A DNA stretch of 64,000 nucleotides from assembly GCA_034440575.1 (NCBI GenBank), contig JAOTOL010001329.1, positions 507,501-571,500 on the forward strand, read 5' to 3'. Positions 1 through 10,125 of the stretch are shown here, piece after piece. Made by a program: the position numbers and the translations under genes. The notes under the pieces are model-generated. The model saw only the letters and a list, made by a program, of their open reading frames with translations, was not told the DNA's origin and made no database searches. Origin of the DNA: Imbricaverruca yamaguchii (taxonomy: Eukaryota; Arthropoda; Thecostraca; Neoverrucidae). The first letter of the stretch is position 1. Each line of letters starts with the position of its first letter.

Positions 1-2
1 AC

Positions 3-1290
3 CTCGAGTCCGAGGACGACGAAGACTTCACTTCTACTCACAGTCGTTCGACAGCGTCTGCAGCTCCTCCCAAACGACCGAAGAACACTTTCGCCTCCTT
101 TGCTGTCGCATCAGCCCTCGATCGAGTCAACCTTCCGGACCGTGGAGTCGTGTTCGTGGCAGGAACCGTGGCATGGGCCCTTGGCCATGATCTTTCAGAT
201 CTGACCCTCTACAGAAGCTCAGTCCGGCGATGTAGGCGGCAGACACGGCTTCAAGCGGACACTCAAGATCGAGAAGACTTCACCCCCAAAGGTCCACTTC
301 TCTTACACTGGGATACCAAGCTCTCCCAGACTACACTTGGAATGGGGGAACGGTGGACCGCGTAGCCATGCTCGTTACTAGCCAGGCCGATTTCGAGAAA
401 TTACTAGCTGTGCCGAAGACGGAAAGGGGAAAGGGGAACGAGAGAAGCACAAGCAGCGGCATGCATGGCGACTCTTGACGGTTGGTCACTCCGTCCTCAT
501 ATTCAAGGCCTGGTCTACGATACGACTGCCTCCAACACGGGTCGCTGCCGTGGAGCTGGTACGCTGAATGAAGAAGGGCTCGGGAGGGAACTAGTGTGGA
601 TAGATTGTCGTCATCATGTCTAAGATATCGTCCTCTCCAGTGTCTTCAATATAGTCTTTGGGCCAACGGGAGGGTCTGAAACTGGACTCTTCAAGAGGTC
701 CCATACGTTTTGGCCCAGTCAACCAAGAGATGTGGGTTGGTACCCCAGGTGAGATGTTCCGCGACTACAAATTTGAAGAGGAGCGCACTAGCATGATTTC
801 CTACATCCAGCAGGCTATGGGTGGAGGGGGTGATCAGTGACCAAGTTTCGGTCCCCAGGCCCGACGCATCACGCGCGGTGGATGCAGAATGGATTGTACG
901 TCTTGAAGATCTTCCTCTTTCGGGACCAGTTCCGTCTCGGTGCCAAGGAATTGCGCGCCACCAAATCACTCTCGTTTTGCGTCGCCTTGATCTACGTTCG
1001 GTTCTGGAACGAGGCTCTGCGTGACATACAGGCCCCCGCAACGATTTGGAATTCCTCCAAACCCTGTGAGCATACTCAGACAAAGAGGTCACAGATGCTG
1101 CCTCTCATCCACACCTTCAACACATCGCTGACCAAGGACGAAGAGCAGAAACAATACCTACTCCGCCTCGTGGCTAATCACCGTCTCTGCCTCTTTGCTC
1201 CGACCAAGGAGGGACTGATGAGGGTGGATGCTGAATTGTCGAGGGACAGATTGAAGTCCCACCTCATTTCGGCATCCAAGTTGGCACGAT
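3..1290 (+). pseudogene. Degenerate copy of a multi-copy transposase-like protein
   Basis: Coding-like stretches run through all three plus frames and are broken by stops and frameshifts. In order I read LLLHWDTK near 297-321, LVYDTTASNTGR near 512-547, CRHH near 609-620, FGPTGGSETGLFKRF near 657-700, and PGPTHHARWMQNGLYVLKIF near 858-917 inside an open stretch ending at 1292. From memory these motifs belong to a family repeated many times in arthropod and cnidarian genomes, of uncertain but probably transposase-derived function. I did not identify catalytic residues. The 5' end lies off the window. It lies downstream of the visible cullin-4 exons, on the opposite strand, so it is an insertion in or beside that gene. 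The family name is uncertain; that this is a broken repeat gene is more secure. Confidence 0.5.
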
Positions 1291-1292
1291 GA

Positions 1293-2222
1293 AGCATCAT
1301 TATTTAAGGTTATTTTGTTTTCCTAGAAAACAGGAGCTATGCTATGCGAAAGAAGAACAAAAATCAACATCCTTCAGTTTGTCTTCTGTCAGAAAAAGAC
1401 ACATTTTTTGCGCGACCCCTGAAATTAAACGAAATCCCATAAAAATTGGTCTCAGTGTTATTTATGAACAGCGTAACGCAATAAAACTTGTGGAGCGAAC
1501 AATTTTTCAACATTCTTTTTTTGGACCAGCACATGGCAAATTGCTATCCAGCCTGACTGTATTGCTAGCTGGCATACCGTTGGTCGGAGCACAGCCAAAC
1601 ATTGCATACAAATTGAGTGGTCAATATGACATGTTGACGCCAGAAAAAGCTTCAGGTCGGATCAGCTGACAGAGATATGACGTCACAAGGGGGTTATTTG
1701 GACCTGAGGGTGCATCGACAGTGTTGGCTATACAGCTAAGTTTTCGCCGTCATAGCCAAAGGTCTGCACAGCAGTTGGTGTGCTGTATGTGGTTTCATGT
1801 TGTCGTTCATCGTATCTAAGTCAGTTTTGGCTCAAGATTCGCCGTGATCAGATACGGCTGCCAAGAACCAGTATGTATCAGATCACTAGTCCAGGCCATC
1901 TCAGGCCAATGAGAACCCATGTGACTCACCACTTGATGCTGTAAGCATCGATTTACAGGCTTATGATGGATTACAATCAGCACCTAGCATCTGACAATAT
2001 GTAGAACCAACACGATTTACATCAATTCGCTCTCCAGTATCATTTTCTAGCATGACTTGACCTGACCTAATTTGACCTGGTATGGCCTTGACCGGTGTGT
2101 AACTCGCTACCGTTCATCTGACGCGAAAATCGAGACGAATTGTTCGAAGGCGGTTTCGAAGCCATCTGAGCAAAATGATAACTTTTAGAGCGATCTAAAG
2201 CAAGCTATGCTATCCGGCCAGC
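1293..2222. other. No recognised gene; one unexplained 126-aa ORF
   Basis: A plus-strand ORF at 1289-1669 starts on an ATG overlapping the stop of the preceding pseudogene frame (ATGA). Its product is basic and Phe/Ser-rich and matches nothing I know; it may be the tail of the same element or chance. The rest, to 2222, shows no ORF, RNA gene or obvious repeat. No cullin-4 exon is visible on the minus strand here, so the next exon must lie beyond position 1. Confidence 0.3.
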
Positions 2223-2385
2223 TTACCTTGACGTGGGTCTTCATGTGACCACATTAGCTGACCTTGCCATGGACACACAAAGCCAAGTCGTCTTACCTTG
2301 ACATAGGCGCATGGCTTCGTGTGACCACTTCAGTTCACCTTGACACGGGCACACAAGGCCGAGTCGTCTCACCTTGACATAGGCA
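2223..2385 (-). repeat. Minisatellite made from the 3' edge and splice donor of cullin-4 exon 5
   Basis: On the plus strand the core ACCTTGACATAGGC, the complement of the exon end plus donor GT, recurs: the true edge near 2371, and variants near 2337, 2295 and 2225, with a weaker one near 2259. Units are about 34-42 bp, forming a higher-order period of about 70-76 bp that also shares GTCGTCT and TGTGACCAC blocks. On the minus strand the copies give GTCAAG followed by GTGAGA (real), GTGAAC, GTAAGA and GTAAGC, so at least three decoy donors follow the real one. Confidence 0.8.
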
Positions 2386-2706
2386 CTCATGCCGGCGCCC
2401 AGCTCGACCAGGCCGTTTTTGACACGCAACACCAGACTGTAGAGCAGGCGTAGCTCCTGGTGACGCCCCTGCTCCAGCAGCTGGTCCAGCCCCTTCTGCA
2501 GCAGCGTCACCAGGTGTTCCGAGATGAGCTGCTTTTCGACGCTGTAGATGAGCATTCGGCGCGTGCTGGCGTCCAGGTAGTAGAGCAGCCGCTCGTGCTC
2601 CTCCTGCAGCCGCCGGTCCACGTGCACTAGGTACTGGGGCACGTCGCGCTCCTGGAGCAGACGCTGGCCCTCGGCCGCGTACAGTCGGTCCGTCGCCTGA
2701 AGAAAC
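2373..2706 (-). CDS. CUL4: Cullin-4, coding exon 5 (last one in the window)
   Basis: This exon encodes about 111 residues of the cullin-repeat region. The translation starts RFLQATDRLYAAEGQRLLQE and continues through YLDASTRRMLIYSVEKQLIS to the end AGMSAYVK, a near-continuous match to animal cullin-4. The acceptor is GGGCAG|G at 2706 and the donor AAG|GTGAGA at 2373. The first base completes the codon begun with AG at the end of exon 4, and the exon ends in phase 0. It is far more GC-rich than its introns. The reading frame stays open for about 42 further codons past the donor, but that stretch is minisatellite, not cullin. A SINE fragment lies only 34 bp upstream of the acceptor, whose polypyrimidine tract is weak. 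Confidence 0.95.
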
Positions 2707-2739
2707 CTGCCCGCCGCGCAGCAGCCAGCCGTTGTCGTT

Positions 2740-2892
2740 CGATGGGTGGTTCACGATGTACTTTATGTACGGTCACGGCTAATGGGGCCGTCCACATTGT
2801 TTCTTCGGTGGACCGCGGGATTGGGAAACGGTAAACCCGTGACCTTGGTATCCAGAGCTCAACACCTTCACCACTCGGTCGTCCCCGTCCCA
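2740..2892 (-). mobile_element. tRNA-derived SINE fragment (family B) in cullin-4 intron 4
   Basis: This stretch aligns along its length with the SINE at 11644-11838. Both share the blocks GGTTCAC, ACTTTATG, CGGGATTGGGAAA and CCACTCGG. The tRNA-like head is at the high-coordinate end, so the SINE reads on the minus strand. It is more diverged than the other copy, and no target duplication is clear. Confidence 0.6.
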
Positions 2893-3230
2893 CAGCAGCC
2901 AGTGATGTCAAGGGGAGCACACGGGGTACAATCCCGTCATGGGAGATACCCTGTGGTAAACTGGACACAGCAGTATCGCAAGAGAACTATCGAAAGCACA
3001 GTTTCGTAAACGGGAACTCTCGAAGGTACAGTTCGCCATGGGGGATACAGTTCCGCTGCAGGGACGTACCGGTGAAATGACCGGTCCACGAGGAGACCTT
3101 CGCCGTGTGATGGAACAGATGTACCCGAAACAGATAAATCAGAATGCGGTCACGTGGAACAGCGGTCCTGTTTCGCTGAGTCGGTGGGTCAGGCACCACA
3201 CCGACGTGTGTGCTCACACCCACTGCCCAC

Positions 3231-3419
3231 CTGTCCTCAAATGCCAGCTGGTAGATCTGCAAGTCACTGAGCATGCGCAGTAGCGACTTGAGCAGGATCC
3301 GGTCGACGGCCTCTCCGGCGCGTTCACGCTCGATCAGCGACAGCAGGCCGGCCACGGTACGGCTCTGCACCAACTCGTCGGTGATGACGTGCGTCCGGAA
3401 AATGTCCAGACCCATATCC
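3231..3419 (-). CDS. CUL4: Cullin-4, coding exon 4
   Basis: The exon encodes 62 whole codons plus split codons at both ends. The translation [18 protein letters not shown], then [20 protein letters not shown], then [14 protein letters not shown] matches the third cullin repeat region of cullin-4. The first base (G) completes the Trp codon begun with TG at the end of exon 3 (SIW|DMGL), and the last two bases AG continue into exon 5 (ED-R-FLQ). The acceptor is CGGCAG|GG at 3419 and the donor GACAG|GTGGGC at 3231. The exon's 5' edge is part of a local minisatellite that repeats the acceptor upstream. Confidence 0.95.
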
Positions 3420-3600
3420 CTGCCGAGACGGACCGGCCTGTGGTCACGCGTGCCGGGAAAAGTGCCCGGACCAGCCCGTTTAGGGTCGCGTGTGTAAGGG
3501 ATATGCTCAGAGCCATGTCCCTGCCAACGGACTCGTCTAGGGTCACGTGCGAAAGGAAAATATGCAGATTCTGCAGGCAGAGCAAGGCCTGCGCCTCCGC
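3381..3600 (-). repeat. About 50-bp minisatellite spanning the 5' edge of cullin-4 exon 4
   Basis: Plus-strand units begin near GTCACGTGCG...AAGGAAAAT and run through CATGTCCCTGCC, the complement of the acceptor. About four units can be followed from inside the exon (3381) to about 3600. Read on the minus strand they give cullin-like pseudo-peptides: [10 protein letters not shown] (real exon), [10 protein letters not shown] near 3500 and [12 protein letters not shown] near 3550, each after a CAG acceptor-like triplet (first base after it at 3419, 3520 and about 3570). The exon edge and its acceptor have therefore been tandemly copied into the intron. Confidence 0.75.
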
Positions 3601-4635
3601 TTTCTGCAGGCCTCCGCTTACTGTCGGTGGGTTGATTGATCATTGAAGTTCGAGTTACTTGAGTTTAGGGGGCTTCGACCAAAACGTCCTTGAATTAAAA
3701 AGCGCATTGACTGCAACGATTATACAGGTACAAACACTTATCAGTCAAACACAGAAATGCAAATGGATTTTAGCCGAAGAAAAGTAATATATTCCATCGC
3801 TTCGAATAATCCACGCCAATTAAAATACAATAGGACCACCCTGATCTTACAATGGAAGTGAATAAGCACAAATAATTTTAAAAAATTGACTTCTAAGGAG
3901 AGCTGTCACGATTAAACGACGGTGCTCAACCCCCATCCTACACTTCTCTCAGCGAAGGCGAACACGTTCAACACGACGCCTTTGCTCACGGGCAAGTCAG
4001 GAGGCGACCAGCACTTGGCGCAGTGGCAGAGGTACGCAGCACCCTGGGCCCGACGGTCCTCCATCGATACTCGAAAGACCACCCTGAGAGTCGTATGTGT
4101 GGCCATTTCGCAGGCAAAGTAATACCACCTCGCCGTTGCACATTCGATATACAGACAAGGTACATTCACCAAACCAGAGTTTGATTGCTCTTGGACTTGT
4201 CCGATATGGACTCCAGCCTGACTTGCCACTTTAAAACAAAAATGAGATGTCCAATGTCTGTCCGCCCACTGCTGATCGCACGACAGCGCAGTGAGATCAT
4301 CCAGAAACACAGCAGATTAGCAACAGGACGGCCACCTACCTTACGGCAATCTAGTGGCTCCAATAGGCATATCAAGTTTCATTAGACAGGATCTGTCCAA
4401 CTTCGTAGAAACTCCGCCGTCGAACCCGCATGAATAAGAAACGTCCTCCACGAAGAACTGCAGCGTTGAAGCCGTTCACCGTGGCCAATATCTCACCCCA
4501 TGTCAAGAAACCCAAGCACAGTTGCGCGGCACATCCCCGGAACGAACATACAGTACTCGATAGGTGGTGGCGCACCTGCCCTGCCGAGTACAGTCTGACG
4601 GCATGACCCATGGATGCCAACAGCGCAACACATCA
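3601..4635. other. Cullin-4 intron 3, no gene seen
   Basis: AT-rich intron sequence with short overlapping ORFs on both strands (for example 3912-4310 minus and 4372-4620 minus) that match nothing I recognise and oppose each other, so I treat them as chance. Confidence 0.5.
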
Positions 4636-4706
4636 CACGACATACACTGACTGAGGATATCCGGATCTGTCACACATGTCGCTCACCATATGCTGAGGAT
4701 GTCCAG
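4636..4706 (-). repeat. Left half of the exon-3-edge minisatellite
   Basis: Two units of a 42-44 bp repeat with the plus-strand core CTCACCATATGCTGAGGAT followed by GTCCGGACCTGTCACACA-like sequence. The core is the complement of the 3' end and donor of cullin-4 exon 3 (CATATG|GTGAG). The array is cut at 4706 by a hAT-like insertion and resumes at 6900. Confidence 0.75.
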
Positions 4707-4707
4707 T

Positions 4708-6899
4708 CAGGGTGGGAATTTTGGGCTTCTCATGGAGTATGGAGACCTAAGGACATTTTATTCTCCAGGATTGTGACTGCAAATGTTGAACTTTTTTGTT
4801 CTCCGAATGAAACGTGCCAATAATGGATGACATTTTGTTTCCAGGATCTCAGTCCAGCTACAACGATGCAGTTGCAGTTTCCAGTCCATCATACAAATTA
4901 GAAACCTGGACAACAGAACAGAAGAGCATGGCATAGCAGGTCATAAGGCATGAAATGCAGGTTGCAGTCAATTGTCCAGGAAGCATATCATGCTATATCA
5001 GAATGCCTATAAGTTTGTGGTGGTTGTTTGAATTGCATTGTGCATGTGTCAAACATATTGCATGTTATGCATATGTGTATGAATCTGCAAATATGCTTTG
5101 AATAAATACATTCAACTCTGGCTATACCTATACATGTATTTTGCCTGGAAGAACTGATATTGAAGGTGCAAGGAAATGACATGAAGGAAATGTTGTTGCA
5201 AAATCCCACACATTTGTGGTGGAGCCCTTGGTTATATCAGATAGGTACGTATCGCACAGTTACAAACTATGTCCTGGCTCAGTTTAGGCCTCAATCAAGG
5301 CCGAACTCGTGGGGGGGGGGGTACTCAGGTCAATCGTTGGTGTGCACGATGCCCCCAAATCCGAACGAAACAAAAGCATCGACATAGCATAAAAGCAATA
5401 GAGAACAAAGTAATGTAAATTTCTGAACTAGTTATTACCTCAGCCTAATACTCTCCAGGATATTTTCACACTGGCAGGACGGCGGCCCAGCACAATCACT
5501 CTGTAACCACAGATGAATCGTCATTCGGCTTGAGCCAATCTCGTCTCATTCTGAAGAACAAAGATATGAGGGATTAGGTTTTCGTATATCTTCAGAATTC
5601 TGTCGAAATGACACTTTAGAAGGAATGATTGGAATACACCATGATTCTTCTTCATAATTCCGGGAAAAACTGGCGTTACACCAAAAAATCTCCATTACGA
5701 AACCTCTCGTATTGCTGCCATATCTTGCCACCATAGTTGGAACTCGAAATATACACAATGACGTCAAATACTCGCATATCGGACCCGAGGTTCGTTCTCC
5801 AGCCGCATTCCAATCGGAGACTACCGGAGAACGTAATTCTGGACATCTCAGACCGTTTTCAGTAATTCTGTTAATTTCATGAAATAGAGCATTCAATTTC
5901 GAATTGAAATGCGTAAAATAGCACTAGCTAGCGAACTTCATTGATGGCAGAAGACCTATTTTTTGGAGCCATATAAATGCTTTAAAAATGCAAAAAAACC
6001 TTGGGTTACTTTGGTATGAATTCCACCTTAATTCGCAAAACTACAGTAACCTATCAAGAGAAAAGCATCTGAATAGTAGTTTTAACCCTTCAGCAACTGC
6101 AGTAACTGTGCATGTACGGAGTTTAAACGTTCTCCGGGCTATTTATGGTCACAATTAGACGTCATTTAAAATAATTTCGCAAATCTGGCATTTCATCATT
6201 TTACCACCCTTGGATACGTCGCCGTTAGCAAAGGACAATATCCGTACTAGAGTAGGAGAATTAACAAATTATTGGGACGGTCTCGCCCGATTCATGTTTT
6301 GATCTAGGATAAAGACAACGTAATTTCATGATTAGGAACATATATCTTCAGTGTATTGATTCCCATATAACTGAAGAAAAAAGGTAACACCGTATTGACG
6401 TATGAAATCCTATTAAAGGCGACAGGAATTGAGGTCAAGCAGCGGTCTTGAAATTGTGTAAATATTGCAGTCATGTTTACACAGGGATCACGCTTTGACC
6501 GCGCGTATCGCCTCACAGCTTTGTCCCCTTCCCTTTGTGCGAAGATCTTTGTCTCGATTGGTTGGGTATACTCGGGTTGAGGCAAAGTTTTGAGAGCTTT
6601 CCGGAGAAAAACCTAGTAAGTGCGAGTGAATTAAGTGGGCGTGATTGAAGTGACTTAGGGTCCAGTAAAGCGGTGTAAGTATGCTTGTGAGTAAGTGGCT
6701 TGTATGCTTTTTATCAATCATGTTTTTTTGGGCTCCGACACCAGCAGGTTTCTGCTTTTTTTAGGGGGGAGGGTGGGGTCCAAAGCCTTTTTTTTATTCT
6801 CCGACTCCACGGGGAGGAATATCTTCTTTTTATTGGAGGGCTCCGATACAAATTTTGTATTCTCCGACTCCAGGTCAGCGAACCACTTTTCCCACGCTG
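4708..6899. mobile_element. hAT-like non-autonomous DNA transposon, copy 1
   Basis: About 2.2 kb, colinear and highly similar with 31440-33374. The ends are CAGGGTGGGAATTTTGG on the left and, complemented from the right, CAGCGTGGGAAAAGTGG: terminal inverted repeats with about 10 of the first 11 bases matching. TGTCCAG is present at both flanks (4700-4706 and 6900-6906), in keeping with the roughly 8-bp duplications of hAT elements. There is no long ORF and no transposase; near the right end it has CTCCGACTCCA-type short repeats. It splits a minisatellite array in intron 3 of cullin-4. Confidence 0.75.
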
Positions 6900-7012
6900 T
6901 GTCCAGACCTGTCACACATGTAACTCACGATATGCTGAGGATGTCCGAGCCTGTCACACACACGCGACTCATACCATGCTGATGATATCCGGACCTGTCA
7001 CACACAAGCAAT
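6900..7012 (-). repeat. Right half of the exon-3-edge minisatellite
   Basis: Continuation of the 42-44 bp array interrupted by the hAT-like element. Two to three units have cores near 6928 (ACTCACGATATGCTGAGG) and 6972 (ACTCATACCATGCTGATG). The donor-like GT is kept in both on the minus strand, but the context has drifted. Confidence 0.7.
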
Positions 7013-7489
7013 GATAAATCATTCATAAAATAAGGTGGAATATACCACCTATTGAACGATAAGAAGACTTCCTTCCCAAGGAAGTATCGACATCCTGCCT
7101 CTTGATGTATGTTTATGAAGTTCTCATGCATTGTTTCTAATGGTGGTTTGTCTGTAAGTATCATGCTTATGCTCACCATTACATATTGTGATGCATAAAC
7201 GTCTTGCACCTAACGCGAGTTCATGTAAAGAGATTACACATATGGTCTCTGTTTAATATTATTTGCTGATAGTATGACATTCTTATCATTCTCATTAGCA
7301 TATGTATCCCTATATTAGGTGTCTCCCAAAATAAATGAAAGAGATACATACATAATCAGGCAATAGGCTCAAAATTTAGTTTGAATGACTGAAATGATAT
7401 TGTAAACGACACCGTTTCCATGGGGGATTTTGACATCTTAGTGGATTCGTTTCGACATCGCACACCTAACGAAAAACCAATATTTTAAC
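7013..7489. other. Cullin-4 intron 3, no feature seen
   Basis: AT-rich intron. I see no ORF worth calling and no repeat. Confidence 0.5.
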
Positions 7490-7612
7490 ACTGCACACAA
7501 GTGACTCACCATATGCTGAGGATTTCCGGATCTGTCACACATGAGTGACTCATCATATGCTGAGGATGTCCGGACCTGTCACACACGTGACTCACCATAT
7601 GCTTAGGATGGC
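7490..7612 (-). repeat. Exon-3-edge minisatellite running into the exon
   Basis: Two intronic units of 44 and 42 bp (starting about 7501 and 7545) are followed without a gap by the true exon edge at 7587-7612. The plus-strand core GTGACTCACCATATGCTGAGG equals the complement of exon end, donor GT and first intron bases. The 7501 unit keeps an intact CATATG|GTGAGTCAC donor; the 7545 unit has lost GT (CATATGATGAGT). Confidence 0.85.
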
Positions 7613-7788
7613 TGGACTCTGCAGCACGTAGGTGCGGTCCAGGAACAGGAAGATGCTGCGCACCATGATCATCTGTCGACAGTGGCTCTGCCAGCAGTCG
7701 TTCATCTCACGCAGCAGACAGTCGCGGTCGGCCGCCTCGTCGCCCAGAAAATTGAGCACCTGGAGTTTTACATGCGCTTCGGTGAGTT
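7596..7788 (-). CDS. CUL4: Cullin-4, coding exon 3
   Basis: 63 whole codons plus split codons. The translation includes ELTEAHVKLQVLNFLG, then CWQSHCRQMIMVRSIFLFLD and RTYVLQSPAILSIW, diagnostic of cullin-4 (this part of the N-terminal domain lies near the DDB1-binding helices). The acceptor is GTTGCAG|AA at 7788, with AA completing the Glu codon started by G in exon 2; the donor is ATATG|GTGAGTCAC at 7596, with TG completed by G of exon 4 to give Trp. The donor side is the source or a member of the adjacent minisatellite. Confidence 0.96.
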
Positions 7789-8540
7789 CTGCAACAGAGC
7801 AGTGGCAGCTTCGATCAGATGTGGCGTCGGGCATTCAGCAGGGCGATGTTCAGCCAGGGAATGACCACCCCATGGAACAATCATTTGGGAGCTATTACCC
7901 AAGGAATGCTTGTTCCAGGAGACACCCAGCTGAGGGTCACTCAACCAGGGGACCAGCTGTGGTAACAGTGAAAGTGATGACACGTCTGGCCAGGTTATAG
8001 ATGACTGATGGCCATAAATGTTCTACATTTTCAGCATCCAGAGAATATATGCAGTAATAATCAACTTCACACAATGCTACATTCAACAATTTAGCATTTA
8101 TATTTGCTCAGAGTGTGAGCTGAAGCAAACATGCCATTTGGTGCTTATTGGTATGACTTCATGCTGCTAACATTCACTGCAAAGTATGAAAAATTATACT
8201 GTTTTTCCATAATTTGATACTTCACTCCCACTCTCTACAACAACACTCCCTACCATAAATTACTTCTGTGTACTTGTATAGTGTTCTCCCAAGTGCAACA
8301 GAACATCAATAGTCACCACCATATAGACATCTGAACTTACAAGCATATCACATAAAACATTTGCTCATATGACATGCTGGCAACCACAAATAGGCCACAA
8401 ACAATAAGATATTCATCTTGCTCGTGATAAGCCAGCTTCCTCTTAATGCATACTTTCAATGACAGCTTAATCCATGCCTGGGCAGCCTACCAATAAAACA
8501 TTAATCCAATTACGGCCAACCAGAATAACACACAGCAAGT
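7789..8540. other. Cullin-4 intron 2, no feature seen
   Basis: Intronic sequence; short ORFs at 7632-8000 plus and 7768-7983 minus overlap the exon and look like shadows. Confidence 0.5.
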
Positions 8541-8660
8541 GATTTGCTGTGCCAGCTATGTGCAGACTCCACCACATCTCATGGCATTTGAACATATTGT
8601 CAGAATGGCTCCTAGTAAATTTGCTGTCAGCTATATGCAGACTCCACCACATTCCCTATC
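8541..8660. repeat. Two-copy direct repeat, about 80-bp spacing
   Basis: ATTTGCTG..CAGCTATGTGCAG followed by ACTCCACCACAT occurs at about 8541 and again at about 8620 with few changes. It ends about 18 bp from the donor side of exon 2 but does not include the splice site. Confidence 0.7.
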
Positions 8661-8677
8661 CACTGAGACAACCACAC

Positions 8678-8851
8678 CTTTCAGATTTGAGTATAGCTGC
8701 ATTGCCATCTTGTGATTGCACATATTTTCCACTGCTTGGTAGAGTTCCTCCAAACTGTAGGCTATGGAGCATGACTGTTGGATGGCCAGCACAGCTTCCT
8801 TCAACTTTCTCCATGTCACCTCCTGGTAGTTCTCAGGCAACTTTGGCCGCT
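8678..8851 (-). CDS. CUL4: Cullin-4, coding exon 2
   Basis: 57 whole codons plus split codons: [20 protein letters not shown], then [20 protein letters not shown] and [12 protein letters not shown], the conserved start of the cullin-4 N-terminal domain. The acceptor is CTTCAG|AG at 8851, where AG completes the Glu codon begun by G at the end of exon 1; the donor is GAAAG|GTGTGG at 8678 in phase 1. The first bases follow directly on KKLVIKNLR of exon 1, the usual junction in this family. Confidence 0.96.
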
Positions 8852-10125
8852 CTGAAGTGTACCACATGTTATCATGTAATAGGCATATTACAATAAAATG
8901 CCCAATTCACAATCCATGAATGTAGGGAGGCATGGTCCTGAAATACTGATTAGGTTGGATGTCAAGATGTGAAAACATATCATCTTTGTACATCCACAAA
9001 TTCAAAAAAGGATACAGTAACATATCCTTTGCTCACCCACTTCACAATTCCAGTACAGATGAGTATCTAGCATAAGTTGTATCAGATTAACTGATGTTGC
9101 AACATTTTATGATTACAACATTTGGTCACACAAACTCACAAAAGCTCTGGATGTTACTATGAACCAGGTGCTGAGCTGGAAACAATATCATGTGTCTGTG
9201 AACACTCCCAACATCCTCATAGTGCCTGTTTTCAAAATCTGCTTTTGCTTCACATCTGATCTGCTGCCTAAAGGTAGAACACAAATTTTATTTGGGTCCT
9301 TATAATTTGTCTATATATAGCTCTCACCAGCTCAAATACATACAGGTCATATTGACACCACTTCTTACTTCAATTGCATCTATATGTGCTACAACTAACT
9401 GTCCATAGGCATGAAGCATGGCATGTGCTGAATATATGAAGAAGTTATATTTTGTGTTCCTTGGGATTGCAGAAATATTATCAATTCCTCCTCATGGCTT
9501 TTCATAATTAGTCATTGGATTCCATATTTAATGTTTTCTGGTGTGGAAAACTTCCACATAAACTATGTTTATTTCCATTTGTTCATGAAGAAAACCTGGA
9601 TACCATTTGTCCATAAATGACAACTTGTACATACAAATCTGTCAAGAGCATATCCTTGACAGACAGCAGATCCATTGATTGATTATTTGGGCTTAAGGGC
9701 GCACTGACTACAAGGTCATTTAGCACCCATAGACAGCAGATCCACCATTTGAGATTAGCTCTATAGTGAATATCAGGCAATTCCAACATTTTGTGCCTAC
9801 AGCCTCTGAATTTTCCCAGTACTTTCACCACTAACTCTGTGGTGAAAGTACATGGTACAGTTGTGGCTTATGGGTTAATGCAATTGTTTGAATCATTGCA
9901 CTCCAGTTCCAACAGTGCATACACACATTAATGCATTATAAACTGGCATGTATATGCAAATATGAGAATCAGAAACTTAACATTGCCATAAAGAAGACAT
10001 GCTGGCATGTTAATAGGCAGGCCTACATCTGCTTTTTTTTCTCCCAAGTCACATGGGTTCCAGAACAACATAGAGCACACAGACCTGACCTTGTGAATAT
10101 TAGCAGAGAATATGTTTACCAGTTT
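8852..10125. other. Cullin-4 intron 1, left part, no feature seen
   Basis: AT-rich intron without a convincing ORF or RNA gene. Confidence 0.5.
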
